This document shows positions 51,220-59,454 of a stretch of 64,000 nucleotides of DNA, one piece after another. Location of the stretch: contig NZ_KE384016.1 in NCBI RefSeq assembly GCF_000423425.1, positions 1-64,000 of the forward strand, written 5' to 3'. The position numbers and the translations under genes are program-made. The stretch comes from Meiothermus rufus DSM 22234. GTDB lineage: Bacteria; Deinococcota; Deinococci; Deinococcales; Thermaceae. The stretch's first letter is position 1. Each line of letters begins with the position of its first letter. The notes under the pieces were generated by a model. That model was not told the DNA's origin. It did no database searches and saw nothing but the letters and a program-made list of their open reading frames with translations.

Positions 51220-51594
51220 ATGCGCCACAGCCTGAAGGTGAACAAAAAGTGCTTGCTGCTGGATTTGGGCGAAATTTGCCTGATAGAAACCCAGTACCAC
51301 TTCCCCCGTCTGGCCCAGCGGGTGGTGGTGCTGCCGGATCGCCAGGCGGCCTGCTACGACCGCCTGGTATACCCCCCGGCCCTGCAGAAGCGCTTACTAG
51401 AGAGCGGTATTCCCCTGGGGGGCAACCTTATCTACACCCTGCCGGTGGATCCCTTCGACTTCGAGCAGGAAGGGGATACCCTCTGCCTGCCCGGCTTGCG
51501 GATTTACCTGGCCGGGGCCCCGGAGTTTGTGGAGAGTCCCTGGTATGCCTATGTGCGCCTGCGTTCGGGCAAAGGGAGGGCTGAGTGCGCGTAG
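51220..51594 (+). CDS. Hypothetical protein in the B12 operon
   Basis: A 124-residue protein that I do not recognise. No signal or membrane segment. It has two Cys/Leu-rich strands (KKCLLLDLGEICLIE) and a mixed C-terminal half (YTLPVDPFDFEQEGDTLCLP). One nt separates it from btuD and its stop overlaps the next gene (9 nt), so it belongs to the B12 transcript. It could bind or modify a corrinoid, but nothing in the sequence shows this. Confidence 0.7.
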   Translation: MRHSLKVNKKCLLLDLGEICLIETQYHFPRLAQRVVVLPDRQAACYDRLVYPPALQKRLLESGIPLGGNLIYTLPVDPFDFEQEGDTLCLPGLRIYLAGAPEFVESPWYAYVRLRSGKGRAECA

Positions 51595-52445
51595 CCAGTC
51601 TGGTGCCTGCGGCCACGGAAATCCTGCGCTTTTTGCAGGTCGAGCCGGTAGGGGTCTCGCACGCCTGTGGCTGGGTGGGTAAGCCCGTCCTCACCGAGAG
51701 CCTGTTGCCTTCTGGGCTGTCCCAGGCCGAGATTGACCGGCGGGTGCGCCAGGCGGTGGCGGCAGGGCAGAGCCTGTACCGGGTGAAGGCCCAGCGCTTG
51801 GCCGAACTCGAGCCTGACCTGGTGCTAACCCAGGGCGTCTGCGAGGTCTGCGCCGCCACCTCGGGCGAGGTGGGTCGGGCGGTGGCTTTGCTGCCCCATC
51901 CCGTGCCTACCCTGAGCCTGCAGGGTACCCGGCTGGAGCACCTGTGGGACGACCTAAGCCGGGTGGCTGGGGCCCTGGGGCTGGAGGCAACCCCGGCCAT
52001 CCGGAGGCTGCAAGAACGCCTAGAGCGGGTGCGGCAGAGGGTGGCGGGCCGCCGGCCTCCTAGGGTGGTTTTTCTGGAGTGGCTCGAGCCCCCCTTCCTG
52101 GGGGGGCACTGGGTGCCCGACCTCATCGAGGCGGCGGGTGGGGTGGCCCTGGGGGCTAGCCCAGAGGCCCCCAGCCAGCGTAGCGACTGGGCGGCCATGG
52201 CCCGCCTTGAGCCCGAGGTGGTGCTCTTCTCCTTTTGCGGCTACGACCTGGCTGGGGCCCTGGAGGTGCTAAAGGGGTGGCGCCCGCCCTGGCCCAGCCT
52301 GCAAGCGGCCTGGGCTTTGGACGCGGGGCCCTTCTGCGCCCTCACCCCTAGGGTGGTGCGGGGGGTGGAGATACTGGCCGCGCTGTTTCACGCCTGCCCC
52401 GACCTGCCGCCTCCCCGCCCAGCGGAGGCCCAGCGGTTGCTATGA
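51585..52445 (+). CDS. Cytoplasmic BtuF-like cobalamin-binding protein
   Basis: A 286-residue protein with the BtuF fold (SLVPAATEILRFLQ, LEPDLVLTQGVCEVCAATS, PRVVFLEWLEPPFLGGHWVPDLIEAAGG) but no signal peptide: translation begins GTG at 51585 directly with the first strand. Unlike the periplasmic BtuF it would be cytosolic. Similar proteins occur in several cobalamin clusters, where they may store or hand over corrinoid. Coupled by overlap to both neighbours. Confidence 0.8.
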   Translation: MRVASLVPAATEILRFLQVEPVGVSHACGWVGKPVLTESLLPSGLSQAEIDRRVRQAVAAGQSLYRVKAQRLAELEPDLVLTQGVCEVCAATSGEVGRAVALLPHPVPTLSLQGTRLEHLWDDLSRVAGALGLEATPAIRRLQERLERVRQRVAGRRPPRVVFLEWLEPPFLGGHWVPDLIEAAGGVALGASPEAPSQRSDWAAMARLEPEVVLFSFCGYDLAGALEVLKGWRPPWPSLQAAWALDAGPFCALTPRVVRGVEILAALFHACPDLPPPRPAEAQRLL

Positions 52446-52984
52446 GCGAGCTCTGGCTGGTGCGCCACGGTGAAACCCCTTGGAACCGGGAGGGGCGGCT
52501 TACCGGCTGGACCGACCTGCCCCTTACCCCCTTAGGCGAACAGCAGGCCCGGGCCCTGGCTAGCTGGCTGCGGGCCGAGCGCTTTGAGGGGGTGGTGGCC
52601 TCCGACCTGCGGCGGGCCTTACAGACCGCCCGGCTGGCCTATGGCGAGCCTAAGGCCACCTCGCCGGCGCTGCGCGAGCTGGACTTCGGCACGCTGGAGG
52701 GTCTGCGCTGGGCCGAGCTGGCCGAGGAGCACAGGCGGGCCCTTTTGGCCTTCGAGGGCTTCCAGGCCCCGGGGGGGGAGTCGGTGGCCGATCTGCGTCG
52801 GCGGGTTTTCGCCTTTTTCCAGAGCCTGCCCAAAGGCCGCCACCTCATCTTTACCCACGGGGGGGTGCTGCGGCTGGTGCTGCGCGCGTTAGGGCAGGAC
52901 GGCTTCCCCTCCCCCTGTGCGGTGGTGGGGCTGGACTGGGCCCAGCAGCGGTTGCTCTTCGTGCGGGAGGGGGCTGGTGGCTGA
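52442..52984 (+). CDS. cobC: Alpha-ribazole phosphatase (histidine phosphatase)
   Basis: A 180-residue branch 1 histidine phosphatase. The catalytic LVRHGETPWNREGRLTG (RHG at about 8-10) and the second-site THGGVLRLVL (His about 139) are present, with SDLRRALQTA between them. In a cob cluster the substrate is alpha-ribazole 5'-phosphate or the 5'-phosphate of adenosylcobalamin. It overlaps the upstream gene as ATGA. Confidence 0.88.
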   Translation: MSELWLVRHGETPWNREGRLTGWTDLPLTPLGEQQARALASWLRAERFEGVVASDLRRALQTARLAYGEPKATSPALRELDFGTLEGLRWAELAEEHRRALLAFEGFQAPGGESVADLRRRVFAFFQSLPKGRHLIFTHGGVLRLVLRALGQDGFPSPCAVVGLDWAQQRLLFVREGAGG

Positions 52985-53480
52985 GCTGATTCTGGTAACC
53001 GGGGGGGCTCGAGCTGGCAAGAGCGCCTTTGCCCAGGCCTGGGCCCAGGCCCAAGGGGCCTCCGTCAGCGTGATTGCCACGGCCCAGCCCCTGGATGAGG
53101 AGATGCGCCAGCGCATCGCCCAGCACCGCTCTGCTCGTCCGGCTACCTGGCAGACCCTGGAAGAGCCCCTCGAGGTGCCCCAGGCCCTGGCCCAGGCCCA
53201 GGGCCTGGTGGTGTTGCTGGACTGCCTGACCTTGTGGGTCGCTAACCTGATGCAGGCCGGGCTCGAGGTCTTGCCAGCGGTGGAGCGGCTTTTGGAGGTT
53301 CAGGCCGGGCTGGGTAAAACCCTGCTGGTGGTCACCAACGAGGTGGGGATGGGCATCGTGCCGGAAAACGCCCTGGCCCGGCACTACCGCGACCTGCTGG
53401 GCGCGGCCAATGCCCACCTGGCCCGCTCAGCCCAGCAGGTTTACCTGCTGGTGGCGGGGATTCCCCTTAGGCTGAAGTAA
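52977..53480 (+). CDS. cobU: Adenosylcobinamide kinase/guanylyltransferase
   Basis: A 167-residue bifunctional enzyme of nucleotide-loop assembly. P-loop GGARAGKS (about 8-15), VVLLDCLTLWVANL (about 78-92) and the GTP-binding VVTNEVGMGIVPENALARHYRDLLG near 118-142 are all typical. GTG 52977 has GGGAGG upstream and overlaps cobC by 8 nt; earlier in-frame codons are rejected. It passes adenosylcobinamide-GDP to CobS. Confidence 0.93.
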   Translation: MAELILVTGGARAGKSAFAQAWAQAQGASVSVIATAQPLDEEMRQRIAQHRSARPATWQTLEEPLEVPQALAQAQGLVVLLDCLTLWVANLMQAGLEVLPAVERLLEVQAGLGKTLLVVTNEVGMGIVPENALARHYRDLLGAANAHLARSAQQVYLLVAGIPLRLK

Positions 53481-53484
53481 AGCT

Positions 53485-54543
53485 ATGCTGACCTTTCACA
53501 TCCAACCCATTGCTCAGGAGTGGCTGGCCCGGGCCTGGGCCTACCAACACACCCTGACCAAGCCCCCCGGCTCGCTGGGTTTTTTGGAGGAGCTGGGGGT
53601 GCGCCTGGCAGCCATCCAGCAAACCCTGAAACCCAGCCTGGGCCCTGGGGCGGTGGTGGTCTGCGCCGCCGACCACGGGGTGGTGGCCGAGGGGGTCTCG
53701 GCCTACCCCGCCGAGGTCACCGCGCAGATGGTGCAGAACTTCCGGGCCAAAGGAGCCGCCATCAACCAGATCGCCCAGGTGGCCCAGGCCGAGGTGGTGG
53801 TGCTCGATGTAGGCGTGGCGAACCCGCCGGAGGGGCCGCCCTCGAGGGTGCGCCCGGGCAGCGGCAACATCGCCCGGGAGCCAGCCATGCGCCTGTCCGA
53901 GGTGGAGCAGGCCATCGCCCAGGGGGCCGAGGCCGCCCGGCGGGCCATCGCGCGGGGGGCCACCCTCTTGGCCGCGGGAGATATGGGCATCGGCAATACC
54001 ACCGCTGCAGCAGCCCTTACCGCGGCCTTGCTGGGGCTTCCGGCGGAGGCGGTGACCGGGCGCGGCACCGGGGTGGACGAGGCGGGCTACCGGCGGAAGC
54101 TGGGGGTTGTGTGCGCTGCGCTGGATCGGGCCCAGACCCGGCTGGGCGACCTGACCCAGGCCCCGCCCCTGGCGCTACTGGCCGAGCTGGGCGGGCTGGA
54201 GATTGCGGCCATTGTGGGGGTCTTCCTGGCCGGGGCCGAGGCGGGCCTGCCCTTGGTGACCGATGGCTTCCCGGTGACCGCGGGAGCCTTGCTGGCCTCT
54301 CGCCTAGCGCCAGCCCTGCGCGATTACCTCTTCGCTGGCCACCGCTCGCAAGAACCCGGGCATACCCGGCAGCTCGAGGCGTTGGGCTTGCGGCCCATCC
54401 TCGAGCTGGATATGCGCCTGGGTGAGGGTACCGGTGCGGTGCTGAGTTTCCCCGTTTTGCGGGCGGCGGCAGCGGTGATGGCCGGGATGGCCACCTTTGC
54501 CCAGGCCGGGGTGTCTGGCGGCCCTCCGAACCTAAGGGGCTAA
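53485..54543 (+). CDS. cobT: Nicotinate-nucleotide-dimethylbenzimidazole phosphoribosyltransferase
   Basis: A 352-residue enzyme that makes alpha-ribazole phosphate from nicotinate mononucleotide and a lower-ligand base. Motifs: LTKPPGSLGFLEELG (about 25-39), CAADHGVVAEGVSAYP, AAGDMGIGNTTAAAAL and the active-site glutamate in DMRLGEGTGAVLS near 315-327. Follows cobU by 4 nt. It activates the base that CobS then joins to cobinamide. Confidence 0.95.
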   Translation: MLTFHIQPIAQEWLARAWAYQHTLTKPPGSLGFLEELGVRLAAIQQTLKPSLGPGAVVVCAADHGVVAEGVSAYPAEVTAQMVQNFRAKGAAINQIAQVAQAEVVVLDVGVANPPEGPPSRVRPGSGNIAREPAMRLSEVEQAIAQGAEAARRAIARGATLLAAGDMGIGNTTAAAALTAALLGLPAEAVTGRGTGVDEAGYRRKLGVVCAALDRAQTRLGDLTQAPPLALLAELGGLEIAAIVGVFLAGAEAGLPLVTDGFPVTAGALLASRLAPALRDYLFAGHRSQEPGHTRQLEALGLRPILELDMRLGEGTGAVLSFPVLRAAAAVMAGMATFAQAGVSGGPPNLRG

Positions 54544-54555
54544 ACGAGGAAAACC

Positions 54556-54783
54556 ATGGGCAAGCGCGAACAGATGGAAAACCAGGACTACTACCTAGAG
54601 AATGGCCTTTACGTCTTCACCGCAGCCTATCACCTGCGCCGGGGGTATTGCTGCGGCTCGAGGTGCCGTCACTGCCCTTACCCCCCAGAGGTGCAGGCCT
54701 GGGCTATCGCCCGTAGGCGGGAGGGCCGCCCCATTCAAAGCCGCGCCGAATTTGAGGCCATGTTCAGGCCGCGGAGCGAATAG
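54556..54783 (+). CDS. Small Cys-rich protein (DUF5522-like)
   Basis: A 75-residue protein with a compact motif YLENGLYVFTAAYHLRRGYCCG followed by SRCRHCPYPPEV: four cysteines in CCGSRCRHC that could bind a metal. I read it as the DUF5522 family, whose function is unknown. It lies between cobT and cobS in the B12 operon with gaps of 12 and 2 nt, which suggests a corrinoid or metal link. Confidence 0.75.
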   Translation: MGKREQMENQDYYLENGLYVFTAAYHLRRGYCCGSRCRHCPYPPEVQAWAIARRREGRPIQSRAEFEAMFRPRSE

Positions 54784-54785
54784 CC

Positions 54786-55487
54786 GTGCGCCCACTCTGG
54801 CTGGCCATAGGGTTTCTGACCATCTTCCCGGTGCCCCCTCTGGGTCGGGTGGAAGAAGGCGAGATGAAGGCGGCCTCGGCCTTCTACCCGGTCGCCGGTT
54901 ACCTGATTGGGGGGGTGCTGGCCCTTTTGGCCTGGCTGCTGGCTGGGTGGCCCGAGGGCCTGCGCGGGGCGCTTTTGCTGGCAGCTTGGCTGGCCTGTAC
55001 CGGCATGCTGCACTTAGATGGCCTACTCGACGCCGCCGATGCTCTTTTCGCCATGCGTTCCCCCGCCAAGCGCCTGCGCATCCTGGACGATGTGCACCTG
55101 GGTAGCTTTGCCTTTGGGGTGGGGGTGGTGGTTCTTTTGCTCAAGTGGCAGCTACTGGTGGCCAACCCTTCCCCCTGGCTGCTTTTGTGTCTGCCGGCCA
55201 TCGTGCGCTTTACCTTGCTCTTGCCCATGAACCTTTTCCCCGCGGCCCGCCCCGAGGGACTGGGGGCCCGCAGCCGCGAGGGGCGCGTCCTTCCTGCTTT
55301 ATTGCTGGCTTCTCCGGCTATGTTGGCCTTTCCCTGGGTGGCCTTGGCGGTGGTGGCGGCCATGCTGCTTTTGGCCTACTGGGCCGCAGGCCGCCTGGGC
55401 GGCGGCCTTTCCGGCGATGTCTATGGGATGTTGGTTGAGCTGGGCGAGCTGGTGGGGTTGCTGTGGTTTGTGGGCTTGCTGCACTAG
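54786..55487 (+). CDS. cobS: Adenosylcobinamide-GDP ribazoletransferase (cobalamin synthase)
   Basis: A 233-residue inner-membrane enzyme that joins adenosylcobinamide-GDP and alpha-ribazole (phosphate) to finish cobalamin. Typical CobS features: FLTIFPVPPLGRV at the start, GMLHLDGLLDAADALFAMRSPAKRLRILDDVHLG (metal-binding Asp-rich) near 77-110 and five to six membrane helices. GTG start. Last gene of the riboswitch-controlled operon, overlapping the convergent amine oxidase by 4 nt. Confidence 0.94.
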   Translation: MRPLWLAIGFLTIFPVPPLGRVEEGEMKAASAFYPVAGYLIGGVLALLAWLLAGWPEGLRGALLLAAWLACTGMLHLDGLLDAADALFAMRSPAKRLRILDDVHLGSFAFGVGVVVLLLKWQLLVANPSPWLLLCLPAIVRFTLLLPMNLFPAARPEGLGARSREGRVLPALLLASPAMLAFPWVALAVVAAMLLLAYWAAGRLGGGLSGDVYGMLVELGELVGLLWFVGLLH

Positions 55488-56773
55488 CGTGGGGCAAATG
55501 CCGCGGGCCCCAGGGTTTGGGGGCGCTGCCGGATGGGTGGCATGGGGCCGCGGAGCTGCAAAACCTCCTGCGCGGCGCGCCGCCCGCTAGCATAAGCCCC
55601 GTGCACGGTAGCGGCCCAGGCGTTGGGGGCGGTGTGTTCGCCGGCGAAGAACAGACGGCCCTGCACCGGGTGGGCCAGCAGGCTTCGAGCCCGGGCAGCG
55701 CCCACGCTGGCCTTGGAGTAGGCCCCCAGGGTGTAGGGGTCGTCGCGCCAGTGCACCAGCCGGGCCTTGCAAGGGGTTAGATCGGGGCGGCCTAGGGCCT
55801 GGCGCAGGGTTTCCAGGGCGGTTTGCAGGGCCTGGGCCTCGGGCAACGCCAGCAGGGTTCGGGCCTTTTCCCCGGTGGCTAGGGCGGTCAGAACCTCCCC
55901 TCTTAGGCCATGCCCCTGCGCACTGCTCCACCACTCCTCGAGGCGGGCCCCTGGTAGGTACAGCTCGGCAATGCCTGGGGGTAAAACGGGCTGCTCGAAG
56001 TAGAAAAAGAGCTTGAGCGCGTCGGTAAGGCCGAGCTGCTCCAGGGCGGTCTGCTTGGCTGGGGGCAGCTCGGGTACAAAGCGCACCTGCCCGGCGCGTA
56101 AGACCCCCAAGGGCAGGGCCACAATAGCCTGCTCACCCCGGTAGACCCGCCCATCGGCGGTATGGGCCCATACCCCCCAGGGGCCCCATTCCAGGGTCTC
56201 CACCACGGCGCCCAGCCGGATGTCCAGGTGGGCCGCTAGTTTTATCGCTAGTTAATCGTAACCGTCCAGGATGCGGTAATCCCCCTCCTCGGCTGAGGGG
56301 TCTAACAGGTACTCGAGGGCCGCCTGGGCGCTCAGGTACCTGGGGTCATCGAAGTCGGAGATGTACTCTTGCAGCTTGAAGGGCATCTTGTCCCAGAGCT
56401 GATGGCGCTCTAGGTAATGGGCCAGCGACTCCTCCCCCAAAGCCGGGGGCCAGTCTGCCCGCCGGGTGTGGCTGTACCCCTGAGCGACGCTCTTCAGGGA
56501 GCCATCCGATAGGCGCACCAGGGTATCCTCCTGCTGGCTATAGTAGAGGGTGCGCAGGCCAAACTGTTGGGCGAGGGGGTAGGTGGGAACCTGGCTGCTG
56601 TGGATGAATTCTGCGCCAAGCTCGATGGGTATAGGAGCAAAACTTCTATCGGTGTGGATGCGTCCGCCGACGCGGTTTCGGGCCTCGAGTACAACGACCT
56701 CTTGCTTCGCCTTCCTTAGGTCTTGGGCTGCGGCCAAACCCGCAATGCCCGCACCTATGACCAGGGTTTTCAT
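55484..56773 (-). pseudogene. FAD-dependent amine oxidase interrupted by an in-frame ochre codon
   Basis: From ATG 56773 the frame gives a typical flavin amine oxidase start (VIGAGIAGLAAAQDLRKAKQ, then EARNRVGGRI with the dinucleotide fold) and runs to ILDGYD, stops at TAA (56252-56254), then continues in the same frame as LAIKLAAHLDIRLGAVVETLEWG to the C-terminal FAD region FAGEHTAPNAWAATVHGAYASG (about residue 393). The full length would be about 429 residues. A CAA to TAA change would explain the stop. Without readthrough neither part should be active. Confidence 0.82.
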
Positions 56774-57029
56774 ACCATCACCTGTTTTTTTACACTGCTT
56801 CTGACCTTTCTCCCGAGAATTGTTTTGGATGCTCGGGCATCACCCTGCCGACTTAGTCGCTCCACCCAAGCTGTGGCATACAGCTAGGGGGCAGTTCGTC
56901 GTTTCCGCGCATGTAGCGCAGCCTTTGCGCCGAGATGGCGGCGCGACCCACAAGATGGGCGTCTCCCTCCTTAGCGTTGGATTCCCCAGATCTGCCTGGG
57001 GTAAGGCCATTCTAGCGCAGCAAGGCTCT

Positions 57030-57485
57030 TTAGCGAAGGCCCAGCAGCCGGGTAATTTCGCTGTGGCGCTGCTGTTCTTGCACGAAGCCCAGGCCGCGCC
57101 TGCGCCCCAGCCAGGCCCTAAGCTCCCGGGCCACCTGGGGTTGGCCAAAGAGCTGGGCCAGTCGCTCAACCTCGCCCGTTTCCGGTTTGGCTCGCTCGTT
57201 GGCATAGGAACAGACCGGGCAGCCCAGGTGCATGGGGTTGGAGTCGTAGAAAAAAACCAGCTCTCCCCGGTCGTAGGCCCAGAGCAAAAGCCGCTCGTCT
57301 TCCAGATTGAGCACCTCCAAAACAGGGGCCTTTAGGGCCTGGGAGAGCCAGGCGGCCAGGGGGTCGGCCTGGTTGGTCGGGGCATAGAGAATCTCGGGGG
57401 TGGGCGGCTCTAAGGTCACCACCCGCCAGGCCACACCCTCACCCTCCAGGGCGGGGCCTGGGAGGTGGAGCAGGTGGTAGCTCAT
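57030..57485 (-). CDS. Hypothetical protein with a CPVC motif
   Basis: A 151-residue soluble protein of unknown function. It has a CPVC motif (MHLGCPVCSYANE, near residue 95) that could be a thiol or metal site, and a C-terminal helix rich in Arg. Its ATG (57485) overlaps the stop of a CstR-like repressor gene as ATGA, so the two are cotranscribed and this protein may take part in the sulfur response. Confidence 0.68.
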   Translation of the reverse strand: MSYHLLHLPGPALEGEGVAWRVVTLEPPTPEILYAPTNQADPLAAWLSQALKAPVLEVLNLEDERLLLWAYDRGELVFFYDSNPMHLGCPVCSYANERAKPETGEVERLAQLFGQPQVARELRAWLGRRRGLGFVQEQQRHSEITRLLGLR

Positions 57486-57757
57486 CCCACGAGCTTGCGC
57501 AGCATGGTGGCAATCTGGACAGGCTTCTGTTGGTCGCCTTTGGCGATGTCGGCCGCGCAAAGGCTGAGAAATTCTTGGAGGATTAGGGTGGAGGCCGACT
57601 CCATGGCTTTCTTGGTGGCGCTCATCTGGGTGAGTACCTCCTCGCAGGAGCGGCCCTCCTCGACCATTTTCTGTAGTCCCCGCACCTGGCCCTCAATGCG
57701 GCGTAGGCGTTTAAGGATGCTTTCGATTGTTTCCTCGTGCAAGTCGGAGGTGTTCAT
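57482..57757 (-). CDS. CsoR-family repressor, CstR-like
   Basis: A 91-residue all-helical repressor. IEGQVRGLQKMVEEGRSC contains the first cysteine (C38) and LQEFLSLC the second (C67), 29 apart as in CstR, with no copper-type His before the second. It is a paralogue of the protein at 29467-29724. It leads an operon with the CPVC protein. Its target promoters are unknown; a persulfide-responsive role is inferred. Confidence 0.8.
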   Translation of the reverse strand: MNTSDLHEETIESILKRLRRIEGQVRGLQKMVEEGRSCEEVLTQMSATKKAMESASTLILQEFLSLCAADIAKGDQQKPVQIATMLRKLVG

Positions 57758-57784
57758 ATGCTACAGTTTATACCCGGATACCCT

Positions 57785-59406
57785 TTATTCCGCTTCTTCC
57801 GCGGCCTCGAGGGAAGCTTCGTCGGTGGCCTGGGGAAAGAAGCGGCGCAGCCGGCCACCGAACATGCGGATGAGCTGCTGGAAGCGCGGGTCTTCCAGCA
57901 GGCTAGGGGGGCTGGCCTCAGGGATTTCGGCCTCGAGGTTCCAGGGCTCCGCTAGGGGTGGGGCCTCCGGTTGACCTGGGAGGTCGGGAGTGGATGGCGC
58001 TTGGGGGGCGGGGGGAGGGTCATCCGCTAGTTTTTTTTTCCCTCTAGTTTTAGCTCGACCTGGGCAAGCCCCAGCACCTCGTGCACGGCTTTTTGAATCT
58101 CCTCGAGGTGTTGTTGGGCCCGCTGGTAATGGAAGCCGGCCCGCTCGGGGAAGAGCAGGACTACCCGATCCTCCTCGAGGCGCGGCTCGGCCTCGCGCAC
58201 AAAGGCCCGCACGGTGGGCTTTAGGGCGCTCATCACCTGCCGCCACGTTGCGGCCAGGTGGGTCACCGCGGCAGGGGTGGGGGCTTCGTCCACGGGCTTG
58301 CGCACCTCGGGCTTCCTGGGGTGGGGGTCGAAGGCGGGCAATTGGAGCGAGGGGGGTGGCGCTGGAGCTGGGGCTGAGGGGTGTAGGGCCTGGTAAGCCC
58401 CCAGCAGGGCCAGCTCGAGGGAGAGAGCATCGGAGCGCTTAGCCAACCGTTCGAGGGCCTCGTCTAGTGCGGTCATGGCGGCCAGCAGGCGTTCCTCGGG
58501 GGCTTGCAGGTGGGGGCCTAGCCCCAGGCCCATGCGGGCATATAGGCCGGCCCGCAGGGCCTCCAAAAGCCCTTGGGCCAGGGTGCGGGCGGCGAAGCCC
58601 TGGGTGTAGAGCTGTTGGGCCTGGGTGAGCGCTATGCGGAGCTGGCCCTGGTCTAAGGCTTCGGCCAGGGCGAACAGAGCCTCCTGGGGGGGTAGGCCCA
58701 GGGCGTTTTCGGTCTTCTGTAGGGTGAGGGGGCCCTCGAGGGCTAAAAGCCGATCCAACAGGCTTTCTGCATCGCGCATGGCCCCGTCGGCTAGGCGGGC
58801 CACTAGGGCCAAGGCGGCTGGTTCGGCCTTGCGCCCCAGGCCCGCCAGGATGCGCTTCAGCTTCTCTGTGATCTCCTCTTCCGAGAGCCGGCGGAAACGG
58901 AAGTGTTGCGTGCGCGAGAGAATGGTGGGGGGCATGCGCTCGGGCTCGGTGGTAGCGAAGATAAAAATCACGTGAGGGGGGGGCTCCTCCAGGGTCTTTA
59001 ACAAGGCGTTGAAGGCGCTTTTAGATAGCATATGGGCCTCGTCGAGGATGACCACCTTGCGCGGCCCCAGGATGGGGGAGAGCAGTATCCGCTCGCGCAG
59101 CTCCCGCACATCCTCCACCGAGTTGTTGGAGGCGGCGTCGATCTCGAGGACATCAGGGTGCCGCCCTTCCCGCACCAGTCGGCAGCCCTCACAGGCCCCG
59201 CAGGGCCGGGCTTCCTGCTGGCAGTGCACCGCCTGGGCAATCAGCCGGGCACTGCTGGTCTTGCCTACCCCTCGCGGCCCGGAGAACAGGTAGGCCTGGG
59301 CCAGCCGGCCCTGGCGCAGGGCGTTCGTGAGCACCTCCTTAACGTGCTCCTGCCCCACCATCTCCTCGAAGGTGGCAGGACGGGCCTGGCGGTAGAGCGC
59401 GCTCAC
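57785..59406 (-). CDS. dnaX: DNA polymerase III subunits tau and gamma, with A9 slippage site
   Basis: The zero-frame product gamma runs from GTG 59406 to TAG 58027 (459 residues): Walker A GPRGVGKT (43-50), zinc cysteines C62/C69/C72/C75 and ILDEAH. It ends at a run of nine A (58039-58031 on the minus strand). An extra A in the mRNA, or a -1 shift, reads on as KKKLADDPPPAPQAPS and continues for 81 residues to TAA at 57785, giving tau of about 540. In Thermus this A9 run causes transcriptional slippage, so both products are expected. GTG is 7 nt after TAAGCT. Confidence 0.92.
58031..58039 (-). promoter_or_regulatory. dnaX programmed slippage run
   Basis: Nine consecutive A on the mRNA strand (58039-58031), directly before the gamma stop. 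Length equal to the known Thermus slippage run. Confidence 0.85.
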
Positions 59407-59413
59407 GCGTACT

Positions 59414-59441
59414 AGCTTAAGGCCGCAGGCCCCCAGCGCAA
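59414..59441 (-). promoter_or_regulatory. Leaderless promoter of dnaX
   Basis: Minus strand TTGCGC (59441-59436), 16-nt spacer, TAAGCT (59419-59414), then 7 nt to GTG 59406. Confidence 0.55.
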
Positions 59442-59454
59442 AGCCAGGGCTACG

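Noticed and set aside
56840-57205. Minus-strand frame between amine oxidase and the CPVC gene
   Set aside because: It overlaps the real CPVC gene in another frame and has no family pattern.
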